NCBI GenBank assembly: GCA_015057405.1
Contig: SVEK01000032.1
Location: 1-34,899, forward strand
Direction: 5' to 3'
DNA from: Lachnospiraceae bacterium
Lineage (GTDB): Bacteria; Bacillota; Clostridia; Lachnospirales; Lachnospiraceae
Length of the DNA stretch: 34,899 nucleotides
Below, piece by piece: positions 15,485 to 23,691 of the stretch. A program made the translations under genes and the position numbers. Under the pieces are notes generated by a model, which was not told the origin of the DNA, made no database searches, and saw only the letters and a program-made list of their open reading frames with translations. Each line of letters opens with the position of its first letter. The first letter of the stretch is position 1.

Positions 15485-16705
15485 TTACTTATTATTCTCA
15501 ACCTCTGCCATTTTCATAGCACGAACCTTACATGAAAGTCCGAAAAGATTGATAAATCCTTCAGCATCATGATGATCATAAAGGTCACCGGTTGTAAATG
15601 ATGCGATACTTTCGTTGTAAAGTGAGTATGGAGAAGTAGTTCCTGCTTTAATTATATTACCTTTATAAAGCTTGAATTTAACTTCACCTGTAACATATTT
15701 CTGAGTTGATTCAATAAATGCCTGTACAGCTTCACGAAGTGGTGTAAACCATTTTCCTTCATATACAATATCAGCAAGAGTATTGCCCATATCTTTTTTC
15801 ATAGTATATGTGTCGCGGTCAAGGATAAGTTCCTCTAACTGCTGATGAGCTTCCATAAGGATTGTTCCGCCCGGAGTCTCATAAACACCACGTGATTTCA
15901 TACCAACAACACGGTTTTCTACGATATCAACGATACCAATACCGTGCTTTCCGCCAAGTTCGTTGAGTGTTCTGATAATATCAGATACTTTCATCTCTTT
16001 TCCGTTAACACTCTTTGGAACTCCTGCTTCAAATGTCATTGTAACATATTCACCTTCGTCAGGTGCCTTTTCAGGAGTAGTACCAAGTACAAGAAGGTGG
16101 TCGAAGTTAGGCTCGTTTGCAGGGTCCTCAAGCTCAAGACCTTCATGACTTATATGCCAGAGGTTGCGGTCACGGCTGTAGCTTGAATCTGCTGAAAAAG
16201 GAAGATCGATTCCATGCTGTCTGCAGTATTCAATCTCTTCTTCGCGGGAGTTCATAGTCCACTTGTCGCTTCTCCATGCAGCAATAATCTTAAGGTCCGG
16301 TGCGAGTGCCTTTATTCCCAATTCGAAACGAATCTGGTCATTACCTTTTCCTGTAGCTCCATGACAAATTGCTGTAGCACCTTCCTTACGTGCAACTTCT
16401 ACAAGACGTTTTGCTATAACCGGTCTTGCCATTGATGTACCAAGAAGGTACTTATTCTCGTATATTGAATTAGCCATTACGCATGGAACAACATATTCAT
16501 CACAGAACTCATCTGTAACGTCTTCGATGTAAAGCTTGGTAGCTCCTGAAAGCTTAGCTCTTTCCTCAAGTCCATCGAGTTCTTCTCCTTGTCCGCAGTC
16601 AATGCAACAGCATACTACATCATAATCAAAATTCTCCTTAAGCCATGGGATGATAGCAGTAGTATCAAGTCCGCCTGAATAAGCAAGTACAACTTTTTCT
16701 TTCAT
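15485..16705 (-). CDS. argG: Argininosuccinate synthase
   Basis: A 406-residue cytosolic enzyme joining citrulline and aspartate with ATP to make argininosuccinate, the penultimate step of arginine synthesis. The N-terminal ATP pyrophosphatase P-loop AYSGGLDT is at residues 8-15; the family segments ATGKGNDQIRFE and DSSYSRDRNLWH follow, and the length is normal. The start at 16705 is set by AGGAGG on the - strand just upstream; the open frame continues 21 codons further but without a ribosome binding site. argH is not adjacent, so arginine genes are dispersed. A candidate promoter with a palindrome lies upstream. Confidence 0.97.
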   Translation of the reverse strand: MKEKVVLAYSGGLDTTAIIPWLKENFDYDVVCCCIDCGQGEELDGLEERAKLSGATKLYIEDVTDEFCDEYVVPCVMANSIYENKYLLGTSMARPVIAKRLVEVARKEGATAICHGATGKGNDQIRFELGIKALAPDLKIIAAWRSDKWTMNSREEEIEYCRQHGIDLPFSADSSYSRDRNLWHISHEGLELEDPANEPNFDHLLVLGTTPEKAPDEGEYVTMTFEAGVPKSVNGKEMKVSDIIRTLNELGGKHGIGIVDIVENRVVGMKSRGVYETPGGTILMEAHQQLEELILDRDTYTMKKDMGNTLADIVYEGKWFTPLREAVQAFIESTQKYVTGEVKFKLYKGNIIKAGTTSPYSLYNESIASFTTGDLYDHHDAEGFINLFGLSCKVRAMKMAEVENNK

Positions 16706-16732
16706 AATTATGTAGCCTCCTAAATGTATTAT

Positions 16733-16768
16733 TGTATTCAATATACACCCTGAATCCTTATTATGCAA
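16733..16768 (-). promoter_or_regulatory. Candidate argG promoter and palindrome
   Basis: On the - strand TTGCAT (16768-16763) and TATATT (16745-16740) are 17 bases apart. A 15-base sequence TGTATTCAATATACA (16733-16747) with 5-base inverted arms TGTAT/ATACA covers the -10 box. ArgR sites in Firmicutes are AT-rich palindromes of similar size, but this does not clearly match a published ARG box; the -35 is weak. Confidence 0.35.
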
Positions 16769-16873
16769 GAGAGTGTGTCGTAATTTTATTTAATCCTTTT
16801 ATGTTAGTGAATGAGAAATGCAGTTACAGTTAATGATATCCGGTATAAAGAATTAATAGTGTCCTGAAATTGC

Positions 16874-16902
16874 TTGCACATTAAATCCTTGTTTGGTAAA
16901 AT
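16874..16902 (+). promoter_or_regulatory. Promoter for the OPT-pqqD-lepA-hemW-sirtuin cluster
   Basis: TTGCAC (16874-16879) and TAAAAT (16897-16902) are separated by 17 bases and lie 44 bases before the ATG of the OPT gene. Confidence 0.6.
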
Positions 16903-16945
16903 AATTAATTAGGAAACAATATAAATACATTTGTTGGAGGATATT

Positions 16946-18841
16946 ATGAAAGATAACTTTAAGCCTTATGTACCTGCAGAAAAAGTTACTGCTGAATTAA
17001 CAGTTACTTCTATTATTATGGGTGTGATTTTAGCCGTTGTTTTTGGTGCGGCCAATGCATATCTTGGTCTGCGTGTTGGAATGACGGTTTCGGCTTCGAT
17101 TCCTGCAGCTGTTATCTCTATGGGTGTTATCCGTATTATTATGAAAAGAGATTCCATTCTTGAAAATAATATGGTTCAGACCATTGGTTCAGCAGGTGAA
17201 TCACTTGCCGCAGGAGCAATATTTACATTGCCGGTATTATTCCTGTGGGCAGAAGACGGCATTATGGATAAACCGGGAATTATTACAATAGCATTGATAG
17301 CGTTATGCGGAGGAATTCTTGGCGTATTGTTTATGGTACCTCTTCGTAATGCATTAATTGTTCAGGAGCACGGAATTCTTCCGTATCCGGAAGGAACAGC
17401 GTGTGCAGAAGTTCTTCTTGCCGGTGAAAAAGGCGGTGCGAGTGCAAAGTCGGTATTCGCAGGAATGGGACTGGCTGCATTATTTAAGTTGATTGTTGAC
17501 GGAATTAAGGTTGTTCCGGGTGTTATTACTGCACCGATAAAAGCTCTTAAGACTGAGTTTTCAACACAGGTTTATCCTGCGTTAATCGGTGTTGGTTATA
17601 TATGTGGAATTAAGATATCCTCATATATGTTTGCAGGCGGTCTGCTCGGATGGTTTGTTCTTATTCCTGCAATTGTGTCATTTGGCGGAGATACAATTCT
17701 GTATCCGGGTAAGGAAGCAATATCCGTAATGTATGAAACACAGGGTGCGTCTGCAATTTGGAGCAGCTATATCAGATATATTGGAGCCGGAGCGGTTGCT
17801 GCCGGAGGTATTATCAGTCTTGCTAAATCATTACCGCTTATTGTTACTACATTTGTTGATGCGGTTAAAGGTATAAAAGGCGGAAAGAGCGACAAAACAC
17901 TTCGTACTGATAGAGATCTTGATATGCGTGTTATCGGAATCGGTGTGGCACTTATGGTTATTGCCATATGGCTTCTTCCGCAGATTCCTGTTTCATTACT
18001 TGGTGCCGTGCTGATAGTATTATTCGGATTCTTCTTCGGTACGGTATCATCCAGAATGGTAGGACTTGTAGGAAGCAGTAATAACCCTGTATCGGGAATG
18101 GCAATTGCTACGTTATTATTTGCAACAGTTTGCCTTAAGGTTACAGGTGATACAGGTGTTCACGGAATGCAGGGTGCTATTGCTATCGGTTCTGTTATTT
18201 GTATAATTGCCGCTATGGCAGGTGATACTTCTCAGGATCTTAAGACAGGATTTATTCTTGGTGCAACTCCTAAAAAGCAGCAGATTGGAGAATTGATAGG
18301 TGCGGTAGTTGCAGCCTTTTCAATCGGTGGAGTTTTAATTCTTTTAGATTCAGCGTGGAAATTTGGGTCAGAAGAACTTTCTGCTCCTCAGGCAACTCTT
18401 ATGAAGATGATTATTGAAGGCGTTATGGAAGGTAATCTTCCTTGGGCATTGGTATTTATCGGAATATTTATTGCAGTTGTAATTGAAATACTTGGAATTC
18501 CGGTACTTCCTGTGGCTATTGGTTTGTATTTGCCTTTGGAACTTAGTTCTACAATTATGATTGGTGGTGTCCTTCGCTGGATTATTGACAAAAAGAATAA
18601 CCATGGAGATAAAACTGATGAAGCCGGTTCAGGAATACTGTTCTGTTCAGGACTTATTGCCGGTGAAGGTCTGGTAGGAATTATTCTTGCGATTCTTTCT
18701 GTAATTGGTGTGGCAGATGCTATTAATCTTTCGGGAGTAATTGATACCGGTTTGATTGGTGGTATTGTTCTTATGATTGTTATGGTGCTTTGTGTTATAA
18801 AGTTTGCGCTTAACAAGCAATCTGTCAAGAAAAATAGCTAG
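16946..18841 (+). CDS. OPT-family oligopeptide transporter
   Basis: A polytopic inner-membrane protein of 631 residues with about 14-16 hydrophobic segments, the length and character of the prokaryotic OPT (oligopeptide/metal-chelate) transporter family. Recognisable family stretches are MVQTIGSAGESLAAG (starting near residue 76) and YPEGTACAE (147-155), plus glycine-rich helices near the C-terminus. The ATG at 16946 follows GGAGG (16936-16940); the upstream TTG codons in frame lie before that site and are rejected. It opens a five-gene same-strand run with short gaps. Expected role is proton-coupled uptake of small peptides or peptide-like chelates; the substrate is not known. Confidence 0.9.
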   Translation: MKDNFKPYVPAEKVTAELTVTSIIMGVILAVVFGAANAYLGLRVGMTVSASIPAAVISMGVIRIIMKRDSILENNMVQTIGSAGESLAAGAIFTLPVLFLWAEDGIMDKPGIITIALIALCGGILGVLFMVPLRNALIVQEHGILPYPEGTACAEVLLAGEKGGASAKSVFAGMGLAALFKLIVDGIKVVPGVITAPIKALKTEFSTQVYPALIGVGYICGIKISSYMFAGGLLGWFVLIPAIVSFGGDTILYPGKEAISVMYETQGASAIWSSYIRYIGAGAVAAGGIISLAKSLPLIVTTFVDAVKGIKGGKSDKTLRTDRDLDMRVIGIGVALMVIAIWLLPQIPVSLLGAVLIVLFGFFFGTVSSRMVGLVGSSNNPVSGMAIATLLFATVCLKVTGDTGVHGMQGAIAIGSVICIIAAMAGDTSQDLKTGFILGATPKKQQIGELIGAVVAAFSIGGVLILLDSAWKFGSEELSAPQATLMKMIIEGVMEGNLPWALVFIGIFIAVVIEILGIPVLPVAIGLYLPLELSSTIMIGGVLRWIIDKKNNHGDKTDEAGSGILFCSGLIAGEGLVGIILAILSVIGVADAINLSGVIDTGLIGGIVLMIVMVLCVIKFALNKQSVKKNS

Positions 18842-18866
18842 TATTATTATTGTATGGGAGCAGTAA

Positions 18867-19229
18867 ATGGCTAATAATAAAAAATCGGATAATTATCTGA
18901 ATTATATACCTTGTTATAATGATGAATATTCATTTGACATAGATGATGAAGACAAGGTTACTATTCTGATAGAGAATAAAGGTGTGTTTAACAGGCTGGC
19001 ACAGAAATATTTGAAAAAACCTAAGATTACTCAAATTCATTTGGACGAAATGGGTAGTTTTATCTGGCCGTTAATTGACGGCACAAGAAGTGTATACGAT
19101 ATTTCACTCCTTGTAAAAGAAGAATTTGGTGAAAGTGCTGAGCCACTATATAATCGTATTGTAACATACATGAGAACCTTGGAAAGCTACAATTTTGTTA
19201 CAATGAAAAAAGATGGAGGACAAATATAA
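18867..19229 (+). CDS. PqqD-like small protein (orphan RRE-type fold)
   Basis: A 120-residue soluble protein. Residues about 35-115 resemble PqqD, a winged-helix-like domain that binds leader peptides and presents them to radical-SAM enzymes; the segment [20 protein letters not shown] is characteristic. The first 35 residues are acidic and Tyr/Asn-rich. GGGAG lies before the ATG. It starts 25 bases after the OPT transporter gene, and its stop codon overlaps the lepA start by one base (TAATG). No precursor peptide and no RiPP-type radical-SAM maturase are nearby; the only radical-SAM protein in the run is HemW, which is a different family. The true function is unknown. Confidence 0.75.
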   Translation: MANNKKSDNYLNYIPCYNDEYSFDIDDEDKVTILIENKGVFNRLAQKYLKKPKITQIHLDEMGSFIWPLIDGTRSVYDISLLVKEEFGESAEPLYNRIVTYMRTLESYNFVTMKKDGGQI

Positions 19230-21046
19230 TGGCAATTAATGATCAAAGCCATATAAGAAATTTTTGTATAATAGCTCATATTGATCATGGAAAATCTACT
19301 CTTGCAGACAGAATTATTGAGAAAACAGGTTTGCTTACTGAAAGAGAGATGCAGGAGCAGATACTTGACAATATGGAACTTGAAAGAGAAAGAGGTATTA
19401 CAATTAAAGCGCAGACAGTGCGAATTGTATATACAGCGAAAAATGGTGAGGAGTATATTTTTAATCTTATCGATACACCGGGACATGTGGATTTTAATTA
19501 TGAGGTTTCAAGAAGTCTTGCGGCATGTGAGGGTGCGATACTTGTAGTTGATGCGGCTCAGGGAATTGAAGCTCAGACATTGGCTAATTGTTATCTTGCC
19601 CTTGACCATGATTTGGAGATTATGCCGGTTATTAATAAAATAGATTTGCCAAGCGCAGAACCTGAAAGAGTTATTAATGAGATAGAAGATGTTATTGGTC
19701 TTGAAGCTCAGGATGCTCCCCGTATATCTGCCAAGAACGGTATCAATATTGAAGATGTTCTTGAACAAATTGTAGAAAAGATTCCTGCACCGTCGGGAGA
19801 TGTGTCAAGTCCCCTTAAAGCTCTTATATTTGACTCAATATATGATGCATACAAAGGTGTAATTGTATTTTGCAGAGTGTATGATGGTAAAATCAGTAAA
19901 GGTGTTAATATGAAGATGATGGCAACCGGTGCCACTGCTGAAGTGGTAGAAGTTGGTACTTTTGGAGCGGGACAGTTTATTCCGTGTGATGAGTTATCTG
20001 CCGGTATGGTTGGATATATAACTGCCAGTCTTAAAGATGTTTCAGGAACCCGCGTAGGTGATACAATTACTTCTGTGCAGAATCCTTGTAAGGAAGCATT
20101 GCCGGGATATAAAAAGGTTCTTCCTATGGTTTATTGTGGTTTGTATCCGGCTGATGGAGCCAGATATTCAGACCTTAGAGATGCTCTTGAGAAACTTCAG
20201 TTAAATGATGCCTCACTTCAGTATGAAGCAGAAACATCTGTGGCTTTGGGCTTTGGATTCAGATGTGGTTTTCTGGGTCTGTTGCATCTTGAAATTATAC
20301 AGGAGAGACTTGAACGAGAGTATAATCTTGACTTAGTTACAACAGCACCGGGTGTTGTTTATAAGGTATACAAAACTGACGGAACCGTGTTGGAAGTTAC
20401 CAATCCGTCCAATCTTCCTAATCCATCTGAGATTGATTATATGGAGGAACCGGTTGTTAACGCAGAAATCATGGTTACGACTGAATACGTTGGTGCCATT
20501 ATGAAACTTTGTCAGGAGCGACGTGGTGTTTATATCGGAATGGAGTATATGGAAGAGACAAGAGCATTACTTAAGTATATACTTCCGCTCAATGAAATAA
20601 TATATGATTTCTTTGATTCGTTAAAATCGCGTTCCAGAGGATATGCTTCATTTGATTATGATATTAAGGGATACGAGAAAGCTGAACTTGTTAAGCTTGA
20701 CATACTTATCAATAAGGAAGAAGTGGATGCGCTTTCATTTATTGTACATTCAGAATCTGCATATGAGCGCGGACGCAAGATGTGTGAAAAACTTAAAAAA
20801 GAGATTCCGAGACACTTGTTTGAAATTCCTATTCAGGCTGCAATCGGAAGTAAAGTTATTGCCAGAGAGACAGTTAAGGCTGTCAGAAAGGATGTATTGG
20901 CAAAATGTTACGGCGGTGACATCAGTCGTAAGAAAAAACTTCTTGAGAAACAAAAAGAAGGAAAGAAACGTATGCGTCAGATTGGTAATGTAGAGATTCC
21001 GCAGAAGGCATTTATGAGTGTATTGAAACTCGATGATGAAGGGTGA
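19229..21046 (+). CDS. lepA: Elongation factor 4 (LepA), ribosomal back-translocase GTPase
   Basis: A 605-residue translational GTPase of normal length. GTPase motifs: AHIDHGKST (16-24), DTPGHVDF and NKIDLPSA. The C-terminal LepA-specific domain is present ([20 protein letters not shown] segment near the end). LepA acts on the ribosome and affects elongation and initiation or ribosome assembly. GGAGG lies inside the end of the upstream PqqD-like gene, and start and stop codons overlap, so the two are translationally coupled. hemW follows after three bases, an arrangement shared by many Firmicutes. Confidence 0.98.
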   Translation: MAINDQSHIRNFCIIAHIDHGKSTLADRIIEKTGLLTEREMQEQILDNMELERERGITIKAQTVRIVYTAKNGEEYIFNLIDTPGHVDFNYEVSRSLAACEGAILVVDAAQGIEAQTLANCYLALDHDLEIMPVINKIDLPSAEPERVINEIEDVIGLEAQDAPRISAKNGINIEDVLEQIVEKIPAPSGDVSSPLKALIFDSIYDAYKGVIVFCRVYDGKISKGVNMKMMATGATAEVVEVGTFGAGQFIPCDELSAGMVGYITASLKDVSGTRVGDTITSVQNPCKEALPGYKKVLPMVYCGLYPADGARYSDLRDALEKLQLNDASLQYEAETSVALGFGFRCGFLGLLHLEIIQERLEREYNLDLVTTAPGVVYKVYKTDGTVLEVTNPSNLPNPSEIDYMEEPVVNAEIMVTTEYVGAIMKLCQERRGVYIGMEYMEETRALLKYILPLNEIIYDFFDSLKSRSRGYASFDYDIKGYEKAELVKLDILINKEEVDALSFIVHSESAYERGRKMCEKLKKEIPRHLFEIPIQAAIGSKVIARETVKAVRKDVLAKCYGGDISRKKKLLEKQKEGKKRMRQIGNVEIPQKAFMSVLKLDDEG

Positions 21047-21049
21047 TTT

Positions 21050-22336
21050 ATGTATAAGAAGCTGGGAATATATATTCATATACCTTTTTGTGCAAAAAAA
21101 TGTAATTATTGTGATTTTAATTCGTTTACTCCGAAAGAGAATCAGGTTGAACAATACATTGATGCTCTTATCGGAGAAATGAATGTTAAACTGGTTGAAT
21201 TTGATGATTATATAGTACAGACCGTTTTTATCGGAGGCGGAACTCCGACATACATTCCGGCAAAGTATATTTCAAGAATAATGAGCGAATTAAAAAATAA
21301 ACTTGAAAGTATAAGACCGGGAATGTATGCGCCGACGGAGGTTACCATTGAATGTAACCCCGGAACCGTAAATTATGATAAATTATTAGAATATAAAAAA
21401 GCCGGAATTAATCGCATAAGTATTGGACTTCAGTCTGCTGATTGTAATGAATTGTGTCTTTTGGGAAGGATTCATTCGTTTAATCAATGGAAGGAAACTG
21501 TTGTTGCTGCGAAGAATGCCGGTTTTAATAATATCAGTACTGATCTTATTTCAGGCATTCCGGGACAGACTGTGGACACATTTACCCAATCACTTGATTG
21601 TGTGATTGATAGCGATGTTAATCATATATCTGTATACAGTCTTATAATAGAGGAAGGGACTCCGTTTTATGATAAGTACAATCCGGATAAATATACTGAA
21701 GAACAGCTTGATGAAATAGATGAGACGGATCGAAAAATATATGCCATTACTAAAGAAAAATTAGAAGCTGCCGGTTATTACCGGTATGAAATATCTAATT
21801 ACGCGAAACCGGGTTATGAATCTGTTCATAACATAGGATATTGGACAAGGGAAGAATACATAGGATTCGGAATCAGTGCGGCTTCCCTTATTCGTAATGT
21901 CAGAACGACTAACACAGATGATTTTAATAAATATATTTATTATTACACCGGAGTAGGAATGTTAGATTTCTGCTATTGCGATACGGGTAAAAGTGTATTA
22001 AATGATACAGAGAATGCGGTTGATAGTAGTATGTATCAAAGCAATGCAGTTGATGGTAGCAGTAGTTTGTATCAAAATAATGTAGAGGGCGTTCAGATGG
22101 AATCATTGTCTGTCAGCCAACAAATGTCAGAGTTTATGATACTGGGATTGCGTCTTTCAAAAGGCGTGAGTTACGAAAGATTTTTTGAGGAATTTGGTTG
22201 TACTCCCGGTGATGTATATAATGACATAATTGAGAAATGGATGGAACTGGGATATCTGGTATTAGATGAAGACTATCTTAAATGTACGGATGAGGCATTA
22301 GATGTATGTAATGTAATTATGTCGGATTTTGTATAA
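21050..22336 (+). CDS. hemW: Radical-SAM heme chaperone HemW
   Basis: A 428-residue radical-SAM protein. The cluster motif is Cys14-x3-Cys18-x2-Cys21-x-Phe23; Phe in place of a fourth Cys marks HemW and not the coproporphyrinogen oxidase HemN. Further motifs are IGGGTPT and GLQS segments of the radical-SAM barrel. HemW binds heme and is thought to insert it into respiratory proteins. A low-complexity insertion at about 317-350 contains an imperfect duplication (AVDSSMYQSN then AVDGSSSLYQNN) before the normal SEFMILGLRL segment. It follows lepA by three bases and precedes the sirtuin gene by 46. Confidence in family is high. Confidence 0.93.
   Translation: MYKKLGIYIHIPFCAKKCNYCDFNSFTPKENQVEQYIDALIGEMNVKLVEFDDYIVQTVFIGGGTPTYIPAKYISRIMSELKNKLESIRPGMYAPTEVTIECNPGTVNYDKLLEYKKAGINRISIGLQSADCNELCLLGRIHSFNQWKETVVAAKNAGFNNISTDLISGIPGQTVDTFTQSLDCVIDSDVNHISVYSLIIEEGTPFYDKYNPDKYTEEQLDEIDETDRKIYAITKEKLEAAGYYRYEISNYAKPGYESVHNIGYWTREEYIGFGISAASLIRNVRTTNTDDFNKYIYYYTGVGMLDFCYCDTGKSVLNDTENAVDSSMYQSNAVDGSSSLYQNNVEGVQMESLSVSQQMSEFMILGLRLSKGVSYERFFEEFGCTPGDVYNDIIEKWMELGYLVLDEDYLKCTDEALDVCNVIMSDFV
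22016..22081 (+). repeat. Imperfect tandem duplication inside hemW
   Basis: A 30-base unit (22016-22045) is followed directly by a 36-base related unit (22046-22081); both start GC(G/A)GTTGAT and share TTGTATCAAA/ATGTATCAAA near the end. The reading frame is kept. It encodes a Ser/Asn-rich surface insertion. Confidence 0.6.
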
Positions 22337-22382
22337 TTATTCTAAAATGGTGAATATTATTATATACGAGGGGGTTGCGAAT

Positions 22383-23147
22383 ATGAAAGAGTTTGATAAT
22401 AGGAAAGAACTTGATAATAAGATTAATCAGTTGGCAGAAATTATTCAAAACAGCAAAAGAATTGTGTTTTTCGGCGGTGCCGGGGTATCAACTGCATCAG
22501 GAATTCCGGATTTCAGAAGTTCTGATGGTCTTTACAGTAAGAAATTAGGTAGAAATTTCACTCCGGAACAAGCTGTATCCCATTCATTTTTCGTATATCA
22601 TACGGAAGAGTTTTATGAGTTTTACAAGAAAAATCTTGTTTATCCGAATGCTCAACCCAATGATTGTCATATTGCCCTTGCAAAGCTTGAGAGGTTAGGA
22701 AAACTAACGGCAGTTGTAACGCAGAATATTGATGGACTTCATCAGGCTGCAGGCAGTAAGAACGTATATGAATTGCATGGTTCCGTACTTAGAAATTATT
22801 GTATGGATTGTAATGAATTTTATGATGACCAATATATTATAAGTTCTCAAGGGATTCCTGAATGCAAATCCTGTGGGGGGATTGTGAAGCCGGATGTTGT
22901 ATTATATGAAGAAGGACTGGACGATGCAACGGTTTCAGGTGCAATTGAGTCTATTTCAAAAGCAGATACTCTAATTATTGGAGGAACTTCGCTGATTGTG
23001 TATCCGGCTGCAGGGCTTATTAATTATTTTAGGGGTAATAATCTTGTTCTTATTAATAAGTCGAAGACTTCCGCAGATGGCAGGGCGACACTTGCGATTA
23101 ATGAGGATATTGCGTATGTGATGAAGACTGCTGTGGAGAGGTGTTAG
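22383..23147 (+). CDS. cobB: NAD-dependent protein deacylase (sirtuin)
   Basis: A 254-residue sirtuin that removes acyl groups from protein lysines using NAD+. NAD-binding segment GAGVSTASGIPDFRS starts at residue 32; QNIDGLH is at 114-120; catalytic His132; zinc ligands Cys140, Cys143, Cys161 and Cys164; GTSLIVYPAA follows. The ATG at 22383 is preceded by GAGGGGG; an in-frame ATG at 22329 that overlaps hemW would add 18 residues of unrelated character and has no ribosome binding site. The stop codon at 23145-23147 lies inside the first copy of the 49-bp repeat. Acyl specificity (acetyl versus succinyl and others) is not resolved. Confidence 0.95.
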   Translation: MKEFDNRKELDNKINQLAEIIQNSKRIVFFGGAGVSTASGIPDFRSSDGLYSKKLGRNFTPEQAVSHSFFVYHTEEFYEFYKKNLVYPNAQPNDCHIALAKLERLGKLTAVVTQNIDGLHQAAGSKNVYELHGSVLRNYCMDCNEFYDDQYIISSQGIPECKSCGGIVKPDVVLYEEGLDDATVSGAIESISKADTLIIGGTSLIVYPAAGLINYFRGNNLVLINKSKTSADGRATLAINEDIAYVMKTAVERC

Positions 23148-23290
23148 CCACACCGTGTCCGGTTCATTGCATGACACGCTTTCGAAAAATAATTAGCCAC
23201 ACTACGACAGGTTCATTGCATGACACGCTTTCGAGAAATAATTAGCCACATCACGACCGGTTCATTGCATGACACGCTTTCGCTATTTAC
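23144..23290 (+). repeat. Three tandem copies of a 49-bp unit
   Basis: Units at 23144-23192, 23193-23241 and 23242-23290 are the same length. They share TTAGCCACA at the start and an invariant 24-base core that begins GGTTCATTGCATGACACG; variation is confined to about ten bases between these parts and to the last eight bases. The first unit overlaps the sirtuin stop codon. There are no unique spacers, so this is not a CRISPR array. The third unit is the left arm of a long hairpin. Confidence 0.9.
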
Positions 23291-23381
23291 CATACGTAGC
23301 GGTACATAAACAAGCAAAGTACGCTTGTTAAGTACCGACGATGGTAAAATGTCATGCGATGAGCCGGCCGTGGTGTGGCTA
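23243..23381 (+). ncRNA. Long nested stem-loop, candidate structured RNA or palindromic mobile repeat
   Basis: The 31 bases at 23243-23273 pair with 23351-23381: 27 Watson-Crick pairs, three G-U pairs and one A-C mismatch when read on the + strand. Inside, TTTACCAT (23286-23293) pairs with ATGGTAAA (23341-23348), CGGTAC (23300-23305) with GTACCG (23332-23337), and ACAAGC (23310-23315) with GCTTGT (23323-23328) around a 7-base loop. On the - strand the three G-U pairs would be A-C mismatches, so the + strand is the better RNA. Whether it is transcribed, and whether it is a mobile repeat, is unknown; it matches no RNA family I can name. Confidence 0.5.
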
Positions 23382-23404
23382 TATAGTTATATGAGCAGAT
23401 GTCC

Positions 23405-23609
23405 ATGAATGAGCCGGAGTTGTATTTGGCGGATGGTTGGGTGACGTTTGTTTTGGAGATTAAGATTATGTTTAAGGGTGCACGGGATTTAGGGTTTTAA
23501 TTTATATGTTGTGCAGGTTTTAATCTTTTTTCGTAAGTTTCAGTTGACAGAAGATGAATTTTCAGAAGAAGCAATAAAGTCACAGTTTGCGATTTTGTTT
23601 CGATTTTGA
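23405..23609 (+). pseudogene. Possible decayed coding fragment, unidentified
   Basis: ATG at 23405 opens a 31-codon frame (MNEPELYLADGWVTFVLEIK and so on) ending in TAA at 23498-23500. After a shift of frame, codons reading NLYVVQVLIFFRKF and then QLTEDEFSEEAIKSQFAILF run on to TGA at 23607-23609. The two pieces look like parts of one frameshifted protein, but no ribosome binding site or known domain is recognised and chance is a real alternative. Confidence 0.2.
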
Positions 23610-23612
23610 ATG

Positions 23613-23663
23613 AAAAAAGAGACCCACTCGAGTTGTGTATGTATACGAACAGGAGCAGGTCTC
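23613..23663 (-). terminator. Rho-independent terminator of glnN
   Basis: On the - strand GAGACC (23663-23658) pairs with GGTCTC (23624-23619), with a further CTC/GAG pairing inside, and is followed by six U residues (A-run 23613-23618 on the + strand). It begins 27 bases after the glnN stop codon. Confidence 0.65.
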
Positions 23664-23671
23664 GTGTGGTG

Positions 23672-23691
23672 ACCGGTGACCCGGTTTTTTT
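23672..23691 (+). terminator. Terminator-like hairpin on the + strand
   Basis: ACCGG (23672-23676) and CCGGT (23681-23685) with loop TGAC are followed by seven T residues (23685-23691). Polarity fits transcripts coming from the sirtuin gene and the repeat region. The T-run overlaps the glnN stop codon on the other strand. Confidence 0.5.

Larger units (their letters stand above)
23148..23689. other. Intergenic region with repeats, decayed fragments and terminators
   Basis: The left half holds the tandem repeats and nested hairpin. Bases 23382-23612 contain no convincing gene: a 31-codon frame at 23405-23500 (listed as possible remnant) and a stretch open in another frame up to a TGA at 23607-23609 look like decayed coding DNA. 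Two terminator-like hairpins close the region, one for each strand. The stretch is unusually G/T-rich on the + strand around 23420-23500. Confidence 0.55.

Noticed and set aside
23144-23290. CRISPR array
   Set aside because: The 49-bp units are directly adjacent with no unique spacers, only three copies exist, and there are no cas genes.
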